Shown here: positions 8,323-16,772 of the stretch, in pieces | Layout of the letters: the number at the start of each line of letters is the position of its first letter | Position numbering within the stretch: position 1 is the stretch's first letter | Source: PALSA-1004 sp041483135 | Lineage (GTDB): Bacteria > Pseudomonadota > Gammaproteobacteria > Burkholderiales > SG8-41 | Direction of reading: 5' to 3' | Length of the DNA: 64,000 bases | NCBI GenBank assembly: GCA_041483135.1 | Contig: JBGPFE010000015.1 | Span: 1-64,000 of the forward strand | Program-made: the position numbers and the translations under genes | Notes under the pieces: model-generated | Seen by the model: only the letters and a program-made list of their open reading frames with translations | Told to the model about the DNA's origin: nothing | Databases searched by the model: none

Positions 8323-8402
8323 ACAAGGTGGCGCAGCCGGAAGAATAACAATCGGAGACAGACCACGGTTTTACCGCTGCAAATACAGGGGAATGGTCGA
8401 TC

Positions 8403-9434
8403 TCAGTCAACCGTGATCCTGGCTTCATTCACGATCCTGCGGAACTTGGCGATCTCGTCCCGGATGAAGCGGCCGAACTGGTCGGGATTGGTCTCTACCG
8501 GGTCGGCGCCTAGCTCGACCATGCGCGTCCTGAGTTCCGGCAGCTTCACTGCATCGGCAATCTCGGCATGCAGCCTGGCGATGATCTCGCGCGGCGTGCC
8601 GGCCGGGACGAGGACACCCCACCACTGGCTGACATCGAGCCCCTTCATGCCGGATTCGTCCAGGGTAGGCACGTCGGGCAGCGCGGACGACCGGCGCAGG
8701 GTGGTTACCGCAAGCGCGCGAAGCCGCCCAAGCTTCAGCTGCGGCGCCACGACCGGCAGAGCCAGGAAACCGCTGTGCACGTGTCCGCCCATAAGATCGA
8801 CGAGCTGCGGCCCGCCGCCCTTGTACGGCACATGAATGATATCGATCCTGGCGAGCAGCTTCATCCACTCGCCGGCAATATGGTGCGGCGAGCCCGAACC
8901 CGCAGTCGCATAGCCGATTTCGCCCGGCCGCTTCTTCGCGAGCGCGATGAACTGCTTGACATCGCGGGCCGGCAGCGAGGGGTGCACCGTCAGCACGAGC
9001 GGCGAGGTGGCGATGAGAGAAACGGGGGTGAAGTCGCGCTCGGGGTTGTAGGTCATCTTGCTGTAGACCGCGAGGTTGAGCGCCATTTCAGCGACGGAGC
9101 CGAGCAGCAGCGTGTAGCCGTCGGGCGGGCTTTTCGCGGCGAGCTCGGACCCGATCATGCCGGTCGCCCCGCTGCGATTGTCGACGACGACGCTCTGGCC
9201 CAGTTTCTCGCTCAACCGCTGCGAGACCGATCTTGCTATCAGGTCGCTGCCGCCGCCCGCGGGATATGGGACCAGCAGGCGGATGGGCTTTGCCGGGTAT
9301 TGCTGGGCGGATACAGACCCAACGAGGGCAGTGATTGAAATCGCGAGCGCGATTCTTAGCGCAATACACACAGGACGGGCCGCAGCTTTTCTGCCGCCGC
9401 TCCAATTAAACAGGGTCCGTGTAATTTTCTGCAT
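8403..9434 (-). CDS. Bug/TctC-family periplasmic substrate-binding protein
   Basis: 343 residues from the ATG at 9434, chosen because GGAG lies 9 bases upstream; an in-frame GTG five codons earlier is less likely. Signal peptide to about residue 44 (SVSAQQ). Bug signatures: YPAKPIRLLVPYPAGGGSD, VVVDNRSGATGMIGSELA, PPDGYTLLLG, HVPYKGGGP, and DVPTLDESGMKG. The protein is predicted to be a periplasmic receptor for an unknown carboxylate. It is a single gene pointing towards the Bug gene at 7246, with only 80 bases between their ends. Confidence 0.92.
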   Translation of the reverse strand: MQKITRTLFNWSGGRKAAARPVCIALRIALAISITALVGSVSAQQYPAKPIRLLVPYPAGGGSDLIARSVSQRLSEKLGQSVVVDNRSGATGMIGSELAAKSPPDGYTLLLGSVAEMALNLAVYSKMTYNPERDFTPVSLIATSPLVLTVHPSLPARDVKQFIALAKKRPGEIGYATAGSGSPHHIAGEWMKLLARIDIIHVPYKGGGPQLVDLMGGHVHSGFLALPVVAPQLKLGRLRALAVTTLRRSSALPDVPTLDESGMKGLDVSQWWGVLVPAGTPREIIARLHAEIADAVKLPELRTRMVELGADPVETNPDQFGRFIRDEIAKFRRIVNEARITVD

Positions 9435-9781
9435 TGGCTCTAACTCCACTGACCGCCGCTAAGCGCCGTATGACTTTATCACGCGGTCAGGCAGGTCATG
9501 GGAGAAATCTGTCGAGGGGAAACCTTACAAAGAGCGGTAATGGGTGATGGGTGAAGGCGCGTTTCGCGAGTGAAGGGTGAGGGGTGAAGGGTAAATTCAA
9601 GTTTCGAGTTGCGGGTTTCGGGTTTCGAGTTTCAAGTGCAATTCCCCCTTGTCCATTATTCAATCAAGGATGAAGGGTGAGGGGGATAAGCCGTAGGCAT
9701 TGGTTTTTGGGGTCGCAGGCAATGGAAGACTCACATGACGTGCTACGATTGCCAGTTGACGAAACAATGATTGGAGGGAAT
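9435..9781. other. Intergenic repeats between divergent genes
   Basis: Contains a GGGGTGAAGGGTAAATTC motif followed by heptamer-like GTTTCGA/GTTGCGG repeats (about 9579-9636), matching 6941-6996. No gene seen; promoters for both flanking genes must lie here. Confidence 0.6.
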
Positions 9782-10705
9782 TTGAAAGCAGCTTACTTCA
9801 TGAAAAACGGGGGGCCGGAGGTCATGCAGTATGGCGACGTGCCGGATCCCGTTGCCGGGCCCGGCCAGGTGCTAGTCGAGGTTCACGCGGCCAGCGTCAA
9901 CGGGGCCGACTGGAAGGTGCGCGCGGGCCACTATGCCCCGATCACTACCTTTCCGTACATTCCGGGGCGGGATTTCTCCGGCGTAGTCAGCGCGCTCGGC
10001 GACGGCGTGAAGGACTTCGCGGTCGGCGCCGCGGTCTTCGGCGTCTGCGATGTCGGCCAGGAAGCGGCCTACGCGGAGAAAGTCGCGATCCGCGCGGCGA
10101 TCGTGGCGGGAAAGCCGGAGAAGCTTACGCACGTGGAGTGCGCGGCGGTGGCACTTATCGGCCTCACCGCGCTCTGCTCGATCGAGGACACGCTCAAACT
10201 CAAGTCCGGTGAAACGATACTGATCCAGGGCGGCGCGGGCGGCGTGGCCGGCTTCGCGATCCAGCTCGCGAAGCATATCGGCGCCCGCGTGATCACGACC
10301 ACGAGCGCGGCGAACCGCGATTACCTGCGCGGCCTCGGCGCCGATCAGATCATCGACTACAACACGCAGGATTTCACAAAAGTGGTGTCCGGCTGCGATG
10401 CGGTGTTCGACACCGTCGGCGGCGAGGTGGCGAAGCGCTCTTTCGCCGTGCTGCGGCCGGGCGGACGCGCCGCGTTCATTGCCTCGGGGAATACGGCGCC
10501 GGCCTCGCCGCGCGCCGACGTCGCAGCGCTGCGTCCCAAAGCCGGGCGCGACCGCGCGCATCTCGAGCGCATCGTCGCGCTGGTCACCGGCGGCGCCGTC
10601 CGCGTGCCCCAAATCACGACCTACGCGTTAGCGGACGCCGCCGCCGCCCATAAAGTGAGCGAGGGGCGCCACTTGCGCGGCAAACTGGTGTTCAAGGTGC
10701 GCTGA
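9782..10705 (+). CDS. NADP-dependent MDR-family (quinone oxidoreductase-like) alcohol dehydrogenase
   Basis: 307 residues from TTG 9782, chosen because a GGAGG site sits 5 bases upstream and homologues start at KAAYFMKNGG. An ATG at 9767 adds five residues. The N-terminal half is a GroES-like domain (VLVEVHAASVNGADWKVRAG, IPGRDFSGVV). The Rossmann half has the nucleotide-binding GGAGGVAGFAIQLAK. No structural-zinc cysteine cluster or catalytic Zn ligands are seen, placing it in the zinc-independent quinone oxidoreductase group, which reduces quinones or enones with NADPH. The substrate is unknown. Confidence 0.85.
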   Translation: MKAAYFMKNGGPEVMQYGDVPDPVAGPGQVLVEVHAASVNGADWKVRAGHYAPITTFPYIPGRDFSGVVSALGDGVKDFAVGAAVFGVCDVGQEAAYAEKVAIRAAIVAGKPEKLTHVECAAVALIGLTALCSIEDTLKLKSGETILIQGGAGGVAGFAIQLAKHIGARVITTTSAANRDYLRGLGADQIIDYNTQDFTKVVSGCDAVFDTVGGEVAKRSFAVLRPGGRAAFIASGNTAPASPRADVAALRPKAGRDRAHLERIVALVTGGAVRVPQITTYALADAAAAHKVSEGRHLRGKLVFKVR

Positions 10706-10769
10706 TCCGCAGGCCGTCACCGGCAATCGCGCGCGATTCCGCTGTGTAGAGCAGTTGTGGTTGCAGGGT

Positions 10770-11666
10770 TCATGCGGTCCTGCGCTTCCTGATCTTCTCG
10801 AAATCCCGGTACAGCAGCGAGTAGTCCTGCTCGACCATCCCCCGCGCCACGGCTTTTTCGAGAAAGGCGAAGGTGCGCTCGGCGAGTTCGACGTCGGCGC
10901 CGCACTCCCGGGCCAGCCGCACGGCGAGGCCGACGTCCTTCCACGGATTGTAGATGCGCGCCTGGGCGTTCCACGAACCGTTGAGAATGTTGTTCGGAAA
11001 GCGGTGGCGGCTCGCGTAGCTGTAGGCGGTGGAGACGTTGAAGACCTTGATCATGTCGGCCACCCGCATCCCCATCCGTGCGGCCAGGCGGGCGCCTTCG
11101 CAGGTGGCGAGGAAGATGGTGTGCAGCACCATGTTGTTGATGAGCTTCATGGCGTGGCCCGAGCCGGAAGGGCCGAGGAGAAAAATGTTTTCCGCAAACG
11201 GGGCGAGGTAGCGCCGGATCCGGGGGAGGACCCTGGCATCACCTCCCATCATGAGGGTGAGATTTCCGGCGAGGATGCCGCCCGGGCCGCCGCTCATGCC
11301 GGCGTCCATGTAGTGGATGCCCCGACGGGCGGCGCGGCGGGCGAGCTTGCGTGTTTCCGCAGGATCGGAGGTGGTGAGATCGCAGATGACGAGGCCTTGC
11401 CTCGCGTTCTCAAGGACGCCGTCTTTGCCCTTGAGGCAAGCGGCGATCTCTTTCGACGATGGCACGACGAAAAAGAGAACGGCACATTCCCGGGCCATCG
11501 CGCCGGGGGTCGCGAGGCGAATGTTGTTTTTATTATCGAAGGGCTTGCGGCAGGCGGCGACGGTGTCCCACACCATGAGCGGGAACTTCGCTTGCATGAG
11601 CCGGTGCGCGAGCGGGCCGCCCATCCGGCCGAGGCCGACGACGCCGAGCAGGTTTTGTTTCGCCAT
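10770..11666 (-). CDS. NAD(P)-dependent beta-hydroxyacid dehydrogenase (3-hydroxyisobutyrate dehydrogenase family)
   Basis: 298 residues with the N-terminal nucleotide-binding loop GVVGLGRMGGPLAHRL, substrate-binding DAGMSGGPGGILAGN and catalytic-lysine region GSGHAMKLINN. The family reduces or oxidises 3-hydroxyisobutyrate, tartronate semialdehyde or related acids. It has an AGGAG site and starts 15 bases after tctA, so it is probably the last gene of the tctC-tctB-tctA operon. That suggests it processes the acid the transporter imports. The exact substrate is not known. Confidence 0.88.
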   Translation of the reverse strand: MAKQNLLGVVGLGRMGGPLAHRLMQAKFPLMVWDTVAACRKPFDNKNNIRLATPGAMARECAVLFFVVPSSKEIAACLKGKDGVLENARQGLVICDLTTSDPAETRKLARRAARRGIHYMDAGMSGGPGGILAGNLTLMMGGDARVLPRIRRYLAPFAENIFLLGPSGSGHAMKLINNMVLHTIFLATCEGARLAARMGMRVADMIKVFNVSTAYSYASRHRFPNNILNGSWNAQARIYNPWKDVGLAVRLARECGADVELAERTFAFLEKAVARGMVEQDYSLLYRDFEKIRKRRTA

Positions 11667-11681
11667 GGGGATATCTCCTGT

Positions 11682-13199
11682 TCAGAGCTTCTTGTCCTCT
11701 TCGACCTTCAGGGGAAACTTCGTCCCGAAAGAGGGAGCGGCGAATTTATAAATCAGAAACGCCGCCGCCAAAGCCAGCAGGGTGACGGACACCGGCCGAT
11801 CCGCGACCAGCGACACGTCTCCCCTGAACATCATCAACGTCTGGCGGAGGCTGTTTTCCGTGGTCGGGCCCAACACCAGTCCGATAATAAAAGGGGCGAT
11901 CGGATATTTCCATTTACGCAGGAACAATCCAATGACGCCCGAGATGATCATCACCCAGACATCGAAGATGGAATTTCTCACGCTGTAGATGCCGACCAGG
12001 CAGATCAGGCTGATCATCGGCATCAGCACTTGAGGCCGGATCACGGCAATCTTGGCGAAAGCCCCGACGAGCGGCAGGTTGAGGATCAGGAGCATGAAAT
12101 TGCCGAGATACATCGCCGCGATGAACGTCCAGAAGACATCCGGGTTGGTCGTGAACAGCATGGGACCCGGCTCCACGTTATGCATTCTGAGCCCCGCCAG
12201 CATGATGGCGCTCGGCGCCGCAAACGGGATTCCCAGCGTGAGCAGCGGGATCATCGAACCCATCACCGCACTGTTGTTGGCGGACTCCGGTCCGACCACG
12301 CCTTCCACCGCCCCATGTCCGAATGCCTCAGGGGTTTTGGATATTCTTTTTTCAAGAGAATAAGAGACAAACGTGGAAATCACCGTACAGGGTCCCGGCA
12401 GCAATCCCACAAAAAACCCCACCATCGAACCCCGCAACATCGGAAAAATGGAGCGCCTGATTTCCTCCCTGTCGGGATAGAGATCCCGCAGGCGGATTTT
12501 GTTGATCTCCGGTTGCACGTACTTTTCGACGGCAATGGTCAGGATTTCCGAGACACCGAAAAGACCCATGGCGATGGGCAGGAAATCGATGCCCAGCATC
12601 AGCGTTTCCGAACCAAAGGTGAAACGCGGATAGCTATCCATGGGATTGATGCCAATGGTGCTGAGAAAGAGCCCGAAGGCAATCATCAACGCCCCTTTGA
12701 GCGGCGCGTCGGCAGAGAGATTGGATAGCAGGATAAAGGCAAAGATCATAAAGCAAAGGAATTCGGGCGGACCGAAGGAAAGCGCGGCATTTCCCAGATA
12801 AGGTGCAAAAAACTGCAACCCCAGAATCCCGATCGTGCCGGCAACGAAGGAACCCACCGCCACCAGCGCCAGGGCTGCTCCCGCCCTGCCTTTCCTGCAC
12901 ATCTGGTAGCCGTCGATGCAGGTCACGACGCTCGCCGCTTCTCCCGGGATGTTGACCAGAATCGAGGTGGTTGAGCCGCCATACATGGCGCCGTACCAGA
13001 CGCCCGTCATCATGATCAGGCCCGTCGTTGCTCCATACGACAGGGTGAAAGGCAGCATCAATGCCATGGTCGCCGTCGGCCCCAGGCCCGGCAGGACGCC
13101 GACGATCGTACCTATCAGAGCCCCGATGAAGCAGGCGACAAGATTCACCAGCGTGAGGGAATTGATGAACCCGCTGTAAAGAAGACTTAATCCTTCCAT
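11682..13199 (-). CDS. tctA: Tripartite tricarboxylate transporter, large permease subunit TctA
   Basis: 505 residues and about 12 membrane helices. The TctA signature is clear in the N-terminal part: GTIVGVLPGLGPTATMALML, then TGVWYGAMYGGSTTSILVNIPGE, and mid-protein GLLPGPCTVISTFVSYSLEK. It is the Na+-coupled permease of a TTT system, working with TctB and a periplasmic TctC. It is the only complete TTT permease in the window. Its third codon positions contain visibly more A and T than most neighbouring genes, which could reflect acquisition. Confidence 0.96.
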   Translation of the reverse strand: MEGLSLLYSGFINSLTLVNLVACFIGALIGTIVGVLPGLGPTATMALMLPFTLSYGATTGLIMMTGVWYGAMYGGSTTSILVNIPGEAASVVTCIDGYQMCRKGRAGAALALVAVGSFVAGTIGILGLQFFAPYLGNAALSFGPPEFLCFMIFAFILLSNLSADAPLKGALMIAFGLFLSTIGINPMDSYPRFTFGSETLMLGIDFLPIAMGLFGVSEILTIAVEKYVQPEINKIRLRDLYPDREEIRRSIFPMLRGSMVGFFVGLLPGPCTVISTFVSYSLEKRISKTPEAFGHGAVEGVVGPESANNSAVMGSMIPLLTLGIPFAAPSAIMLAGLRMHNVEPGPMLFTTNPDVFWTFIAAMYLGNFMLLILNLPLVGAFAKIAVIRPQVLMPMISLICLVGIYSVRNSIFDVWVMIISGVIGLFLRKWKYPIAPFIIGLVLGPTTENSLRQTLMMFRGDVSLVADRPVSVTLLALAAAFLIYKFAAPSFGTKFPLKVEEDKKL

Positions 13200-13211
13200 G
13201 ACCGTTCTGCC

Positions 13212-13655
13212 TTATCCCAGAATCCCTCGCGGCAGGTCGATATACAGCCAGTGATCGAACAGCAGGTAAATGAACAGTGCCGTGCCGGCGGACACCGCCA
13301 GCGGCTTCCACCATCCCTCGAGTATCATGATCTTGCAAAGGGCAAACGTGGCGAGCAGGGTAACGACGACGTAACCCAGGAGAGGCATCACCACGATCCA
13401 CAGACAGAACGTCGCCGTCATGAGGACCAGCGTTGACGCGCCCCGCCTGTCGAGCACAAACTTAGCGGTTCCGGATCTCAGTTCCGATATGAGGATGAAA
13501 AAAGCGAAAATCGAAATCGCCGCCCCGAGGAAGGCGGGATACAGACCCGGCCCGGGACGCCCGAGATTCCCGATACCGTAACCCAAAGACACGACGACGA
13601 TGGCGATGCCCAGAACGAGCAGAAAAAAATCGAAGAGTGTTTCGAGTCTGAACAT
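13212..13655 (-). CDS. tctB: Tripartite tricarboxylate transporter, small permease subunit TctB
   Basis: 147 residues with four hydrophobic segments and the conserved start of the family (GIGNLGRPGPGLYPAFLGA). TctB is the small membrane subunit of TTT transporters and pairs with TctA, whose gene starts 12 bases downstream. The position between tctC and tctA is the usual order. Confidence 0.93.
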   Translation of the reverse strand: MFRLETLFDFFLLVLGIAIVVVSLGYGIGNLGRPGPGLYPAFLGAAISIFAFFILISELRSGTAKFVLDRRGASTLVLMTATFCLWIVVMPLLGYVVVTLLATFALCKIMILEGWWKPLAVSAGTALFIYLLFDHWLYIDLPRGILG

Positions 13656-13819
13656 TGCCGTCTTCTCTTGGCGGTATTGTTTCCCGCTTGGTCCCGCCCC
13701 TTCTCAGAGGAAGACGCAGGCCCCCTGGATTTCCGGATAGTCCCTATAAGGACGTGCCATGGACTGTGCGCCCGGCAGAGTGTCCGTCATCCCGCGCGCC
13801 GCGCGCACTCGCTCAGAAC

Positions 13820-13851
13820 TCCGGTAATGCCGGCGCCCCGGCATCACCGGA
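13820..13851 (-). terminator. Strong intercistronic hairpin after tctC
   Basis: TCCGGT-A-ATGCCGG / CCGGCAT-C-ACCGGA forms a 14-position stem (one A/C mismatch) with a CGCC loop, 22 bases past the tctC stop. There is no T-run. Hairpins of this kind often stabilise the upstream binding-protein transcript or attenuate read-through into permease genes; that role is inference. Confidence 0.65.
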
Positions 13852-13873
13852 AGGGGAAACGGATCCGGCCGGA

Positions 13874-14860
13874 TCAGCTTGCCTCTTTCAATATCCCGGC
13901 TTTCCGCATGATCTCGCGCACGGCGTCTCTGCGCTTGTCGAATGCAGGAACCACCTTGTCGGGGGGGATGTATTCCCAGCGGGTGTTTCTTTCGTTGACG
14001 AATTTGACGAACTCGGGTTCCTTCGCCGCTTTTTCGATGGCGTTGACGAGGGTCGCGACGATTTCCTTCGGCATCTTCTGCGGGCCCATCACGAAATTGG
14101 TCGACTCCCAGCTCACGTCGTATCCCAGTTCCCTGACGGTGGGAATCCTGTCATACGGCGCGGGAGCCCGCGCGTCGCCCAGGGTCGCCAGGAATTTCAC
14201 CTGTCCGCCCTCGACCATGCTCTTGGCCGAACCCAGCGCCGCAACGCCCAGTTCGGCATGTCCGCCCGCCACCTGGGCAACGGTCATGGCGCCCGCTCCC
14301 GGCTGGGGAATCGAATTCATGTCCAGGCCCGTTCCGCCGAGGAAGGACATGGCAGCGACCCACCAGCTCTGCCCGACACCCGCCGTCGACATGGTGACTG
14401 CGCCGGGGTGCGCCTTCGCATACGCAATGGCCTCCTGGATGGTGTTGAATTGCAGCTTGCTCTTGGTGGAGCCGATCACAATCGGGAAAAAGGTGGCATA
14501 GGCGCCCAGATGGGTGAAGTCGTGATAGTCGAACGGCGAGACGCCCTGCAGCTTGTTGGTGATGATCGTCGCGGAGCCCCAGCCGAGCGTGTAGCCGTCG
14601 GGCTTGGCCGCGTGAATCTCGCGATAGCCGATGGAGCTGCCGCCGCCGGGTTTGTTCACGATCACAATGGGCTGGCCCAGCATCTGGGAAACCCTTTGCA
14701 TGAGGGGACGGACGAGAACGTCGCCGTCGGCGCCGGCCTCGACCGCAACGATGAACGTAATCGGTTTCGCCGGATAATTCTCTGCCGCCCGCGCGACCCC
14801 CGAACCGAGAAAGCCGGCGCACAGTAAAGCGCTCAGGATGGCGATAGACAGTTTTTTCAC
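13874..14860 (-). CDS. tctC: TTT transporter periplasmic substrate-binding protein TctC
   Basis: 328 residues from GTG 14860, with an AGAGGAGAG site upstream. Signal peptide to about residue 25 (GVARAAENYP). Mature motifs: YPAKPITFIVAVEAGADGD, VNKPGGGSSIGYRE, KPDGYTLGWG, and FVMGPQKMPKEIV. It is followed by tctB and tctA in the same direction, so this is the receptor dedicated to the local TTT permease. Its ligand loop (VAVEAGADGD) differs from the PFPPGG type of the orphan Bug proteins here. A much longer frame upstream to 15421 is open but has no signal peptide or family similarity. Confidence 0.93.
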   Translation of the reverse strand: MKKLSIAILSALLCAGFLGSGVARAAENYPAKPITFIVAVEAGADGDVLVRPLMQRVSQMLGQPIVIVNKPGGGSSIGYREIHAAKPDGYTLGWGSATIITNKLQGVSPFDYHDFTHLGAYATFFPIVIGSTKSKLQFNTIQEAIAYAKAHPGAVTMSTAGVGQSWWVAAMSFLGGTGLDMNSIPQPGAGAMTVAQVAGGHAELGVAALGSAKSMVEGGQVKFLATLGDARAPAPYDRIPTVRELGYDVSWESTNFVMGPQKMPKEIVATLVNAIEKAAKEPEFVKFVNERNTRWEYIPPDKVVPAFDKRRDAVREIMRKAGILKEAS

Positions 14861-15017
14861 GTTACTCTCCTCTGCTGGCTGGATTCGGGTCAGGCCTCTT
14901 CTGGAAGAAAAGCAGACGCCTTTTCGAGGGCCTCCCGTCCGGGGAATGGTCTCACCCCGTTTCGGCACTGTCAAACCCGTGCGCCCGCGGGGAAAATGGG
15001 TATGGTGTGCCGCATTT

Positions 15018-15464
15018 AGAGTGCCTAACATAATGAAACACGTGTGCGTTGCGGTCCAGAATTGGTGATGGCGAGGCGCTCGATGCAGGCAATATCCAGA
15101 ATATTGGCCAGTCGAGCAACGACGCGTCGCGTGGAGGGCGGAGCAGGCTCCAAGCGCAGTTTGCTTGGATGCGACCCCGGAGCGCGACGCTCGGCGCACC
15201 GATTCCACACGACTCACGCGCACCTGCACGGTCGCATCCCCGCAAGCGGGGCCCCTGCTCCACGCTACGGTGCGCCGCCGATTCTGGCCGCAACCCCGGA
15301 AAACGATAAGAGCGAAAACCCATGAATAATCGGGCTGGCGCGAGTTTTGGCCCATGGCATTGTCGAAAGTCCCTGGCTTAGAGTGACTAAGCGGCGGGCC
15401 TTTCTTCGCGCCCTGAGCCAAAATCGTGCCAGCGCATCACGCGTTTCGTTATGTTAGGCACTCT
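15018..15464. mobile_element. MITE-like element with 27-bp imperfect terminal inverted repeats
   Basis: The ends AGAGTGCCTAACATAATGAA... (15018-15044) and ...GTTATGTTAGGCACTCT (15438-15464) are inverted with 25 of 27 positions matching. A possible TTA target duplication flanks GAGTGCC...GGCACTC. The interior has no protein-coding gene. It carries a 6-bp hairpin (15376-15392) and a block related to the Bug-interrupting repeat (about 15130-15262). The ends contain GCCTAAC/GTTAGGC, which also resemble integron attC core sites, but the spacing is far too large for an attC. Confidence 0.6.
15130..15262. repeat. Copy of the GGATGCGACCCC / GCATCCCC-GCAAGC-GGGG repeat
   Basis: It contains GGCGGAGCAGG, TTGGATGCGACCCCGGAG, and GCATCCCCGCAAGCGGGGCC followed by CCTGCTCCACGCT. 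The same modules make up the elements interrupting the Bug genes at 17531-17811 and 23539-23682. Confidence 0.6.
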
Positions 15465-15514
15465 TATTGTTTAATATCCATTTAACGGGCCACTTTTTCA
15501 AGCCAAGGAGGAGT
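15465..15514 (+). repeat. 50-bp dispersed repeat, copy 1
   Basis: TATTGTTTAATATC...GGGCCACTTTTTCA...AAGGAGGAG. A near copy at 29558-29610 forms the leader of the cupin gene at 29614, including its ribosome-binding site. Copy 1 has no gene behind it, so it may be a stranded leader. Confidence 0.6.
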
Positions 15515-15515
15515 C

Positions 15516-15587
15516 GCAGGCTTCGCCGCAAGACGCCAGGCGAGAGACGGGAGAGGGGAAACCGTCTATCGTTTCTCCCGCTTCTTC
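15516..15587 (+). repeat. 72-bp dispersed repeat, copy 2
   Basis: Matches 7044-7115 along its length (GCAGGCTTCGCCGCAAGACG ... CCGTCTATCG ... CCCGCTTCTTC). Function unknown. Confidence 0.7.
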
Positions 15588-15689
15588 GTCCCACGGGATT
15601 TTGAAGGCGGGAGAGGGGAAAATCAGGACTCAGGATAAATGGCACAATCACGTCCTTGTCCGTCACCACCTCATTACCGGGAGAGCCGC

Positions 15690-15983
15690 ATGGCAAAAGC
15701 TTATTGGATTGCATTCTATCGATCGGTCAGGAACCCCGAAGGTTTCGCCGCCTACGTCAAGCTCGCCCCCGCGGCGATCCAGGCGGGCGGCGGGCGGTTC
15801 GTGGTCCGCGGCAACCCCGCGCAGACCTACGAACTGGGGCTCAACGAACGCGTGGTGATGGTCGAGTTCGACAGCGTCGCGCAGGCGATCGCCGCGCACG
15901 ACAGCCCCGGTTATCAGGCGGCGCTGAAGGCGCTTGGCAACTCGGTCGAACGCGAAATACGGATCGTCGAGGCGCTCGCCTGA
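15690..15983 (+). CDS. DUF1330 family protein
   Basis: 97 residues starting MAKAYWIAFYRSV, the usual start of DUF1330 proteins, which have a dimeric alpha/beta-barrel (ferredoxin-like) fold. Conserved parts seen are KLAPAAIQAGGGRFVVRG, VVMVEFDS and YQAALKALG. Members are small cytoplasmic proteins of unknown function, sometimes near amino-acid or aromatic catabolism genes. It is a single gene. An upstream in-frame start at 15639 is rejected because homology begins at the ATG of 15690. Confidence 0.85.
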   Translation: MAKAYWIAFYRSVRNPEGFAAYVKLAPAAIQAGGGRFVVRGNPAQTYELGLNERVVMVEFDSVAQAIAAHDSPGYQAALKALGNSVEREIRIVEALA

Positions 15984-16189
15984 CGGCGCGGGTGAGCGGG
16001 AGGGGAACAAGAAACGGAAGGGCGGGAGGCAGATGCAGCCGGGAAGGCGGAAGAGCGGGAGCGCGAGAGATAGAAACGGCATCCTTAAAGGGCTTACTTT
16101 GTAGCTCGGCCCCTTTCGTCCAAGTTGGAATTCCCTGACAACCCGTATCAAATGAGGCCGGGCAAGTCAGTTTCTTTGGCCTGGTTTTT

Positions 16190-16600
16190 TTAATGCCCGA
16201 ATAGCGGCCTGAGTAACAACAAGACCAGGTCATTTGCGACCAGGAACAGCAGCGCTCCGCCGACAATTGCCGCAGAAAACATTTGCGGCGCCAGAGTCCA
16301 CCGGATCTTGTGCGCAAACCAGATAGAGGCAGTAGCTCCCCAAATGGGCACGCCGAAGCAAATCACATGTGCAAGCGAGGCCGGTATCCCGGGTATCTGC
16401 GAATAAAAATCAAAAGGCTGGGGAGCGCCCGGGTAAAAGTACGTTACGGCAACCGGGGCTAACCATAACACCGCGACGCACGAAAAAAAGACTCGTGTCC
16501 CGATCTGCTTGAGGAGGACAGGCCCGGCGAGCGTCACGAACGCGAGCGGAAATACCACGATCCAATAAACCCACGACATCCATAAAACTGTCTCTCGCAT
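16190..16600 (-). CDS. Four-helix membrane protein, unknown function
   Basis: 136 residues with four hydrophobic segments (about 8-30, 36-56, 74-92, 108-130) and short polar links. No catalytic motif or recognised family. Codon use looks like real coding sequence, and the hydrophobic periodicity is consistent with an inner-membrane protein. It is a single gene, with no clear partner, between DUF1330 and a broken Bug gene. Confidence 0.6.
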   Translation of the reverse strand: MRETVLWMSWVYWIVVFPLAFVTLAGPVLLKQIGTRVFFSCVAVLWLAPVAVTYFYPGAPQPFDFYSQIPGIPASLAHVICFGVPIWGATASIWFAHKIRWTLAPQMFSAAIVGGALLFLVANDLVLLLLRPLFGH

Positions 16601-16772
16601 GATCGATCCGAAGTGTAATACAACTAAAACAATATTGCTCTAGGCGCGAACAATCACAAAAGGTAATACGACACAAATGGCCGCTTTTGGCCGGTACCAG
16701 ACATTGTCTGTCAGATCAATTCTCGACTTTTACGGACGAAGGCAGGGCAGAGGGGGTTTACGTTGGCCGCAA

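Larger units (their letters stand above)
14861..15689. other. 829-base repeat-rich region without a gene
   Basis: No gene seen. It contains a 447-bp element with 27-bp inverted ends (15018-15464), a related copy of the GCGGAGCAGG/GGATGCGACCCC repeat inside it, a 50-bp repeat (15465-15514, also 29558-29610), and a 72-bp repeat (15516-15587, also 7044-7115). Confidence 0.7.

Noticed and set aside
10755..12728. Very long plus-strand open frame opposite the dehydrogenase and tctA
   Set aside because: It is the antisense shadow of two clear genes; the translation is His/Arg/Glu-rich without any domain.
14861..15421. N-terminal extension of tctC to 15421
   Set aside because: It crosses the inverted-repeat element and has no similarity. 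The GTG at 14860 has a ribosome-binding site and a signal peptide.
15018..15464. Integron attC site or cassette, because of GCCTAAC...GTTAGGC
   Set aside because: The core-like boxes are 400 bases apart, there is no second attC, no integrase and no cassette gene. An inverted-repeat element is the simpler reading.
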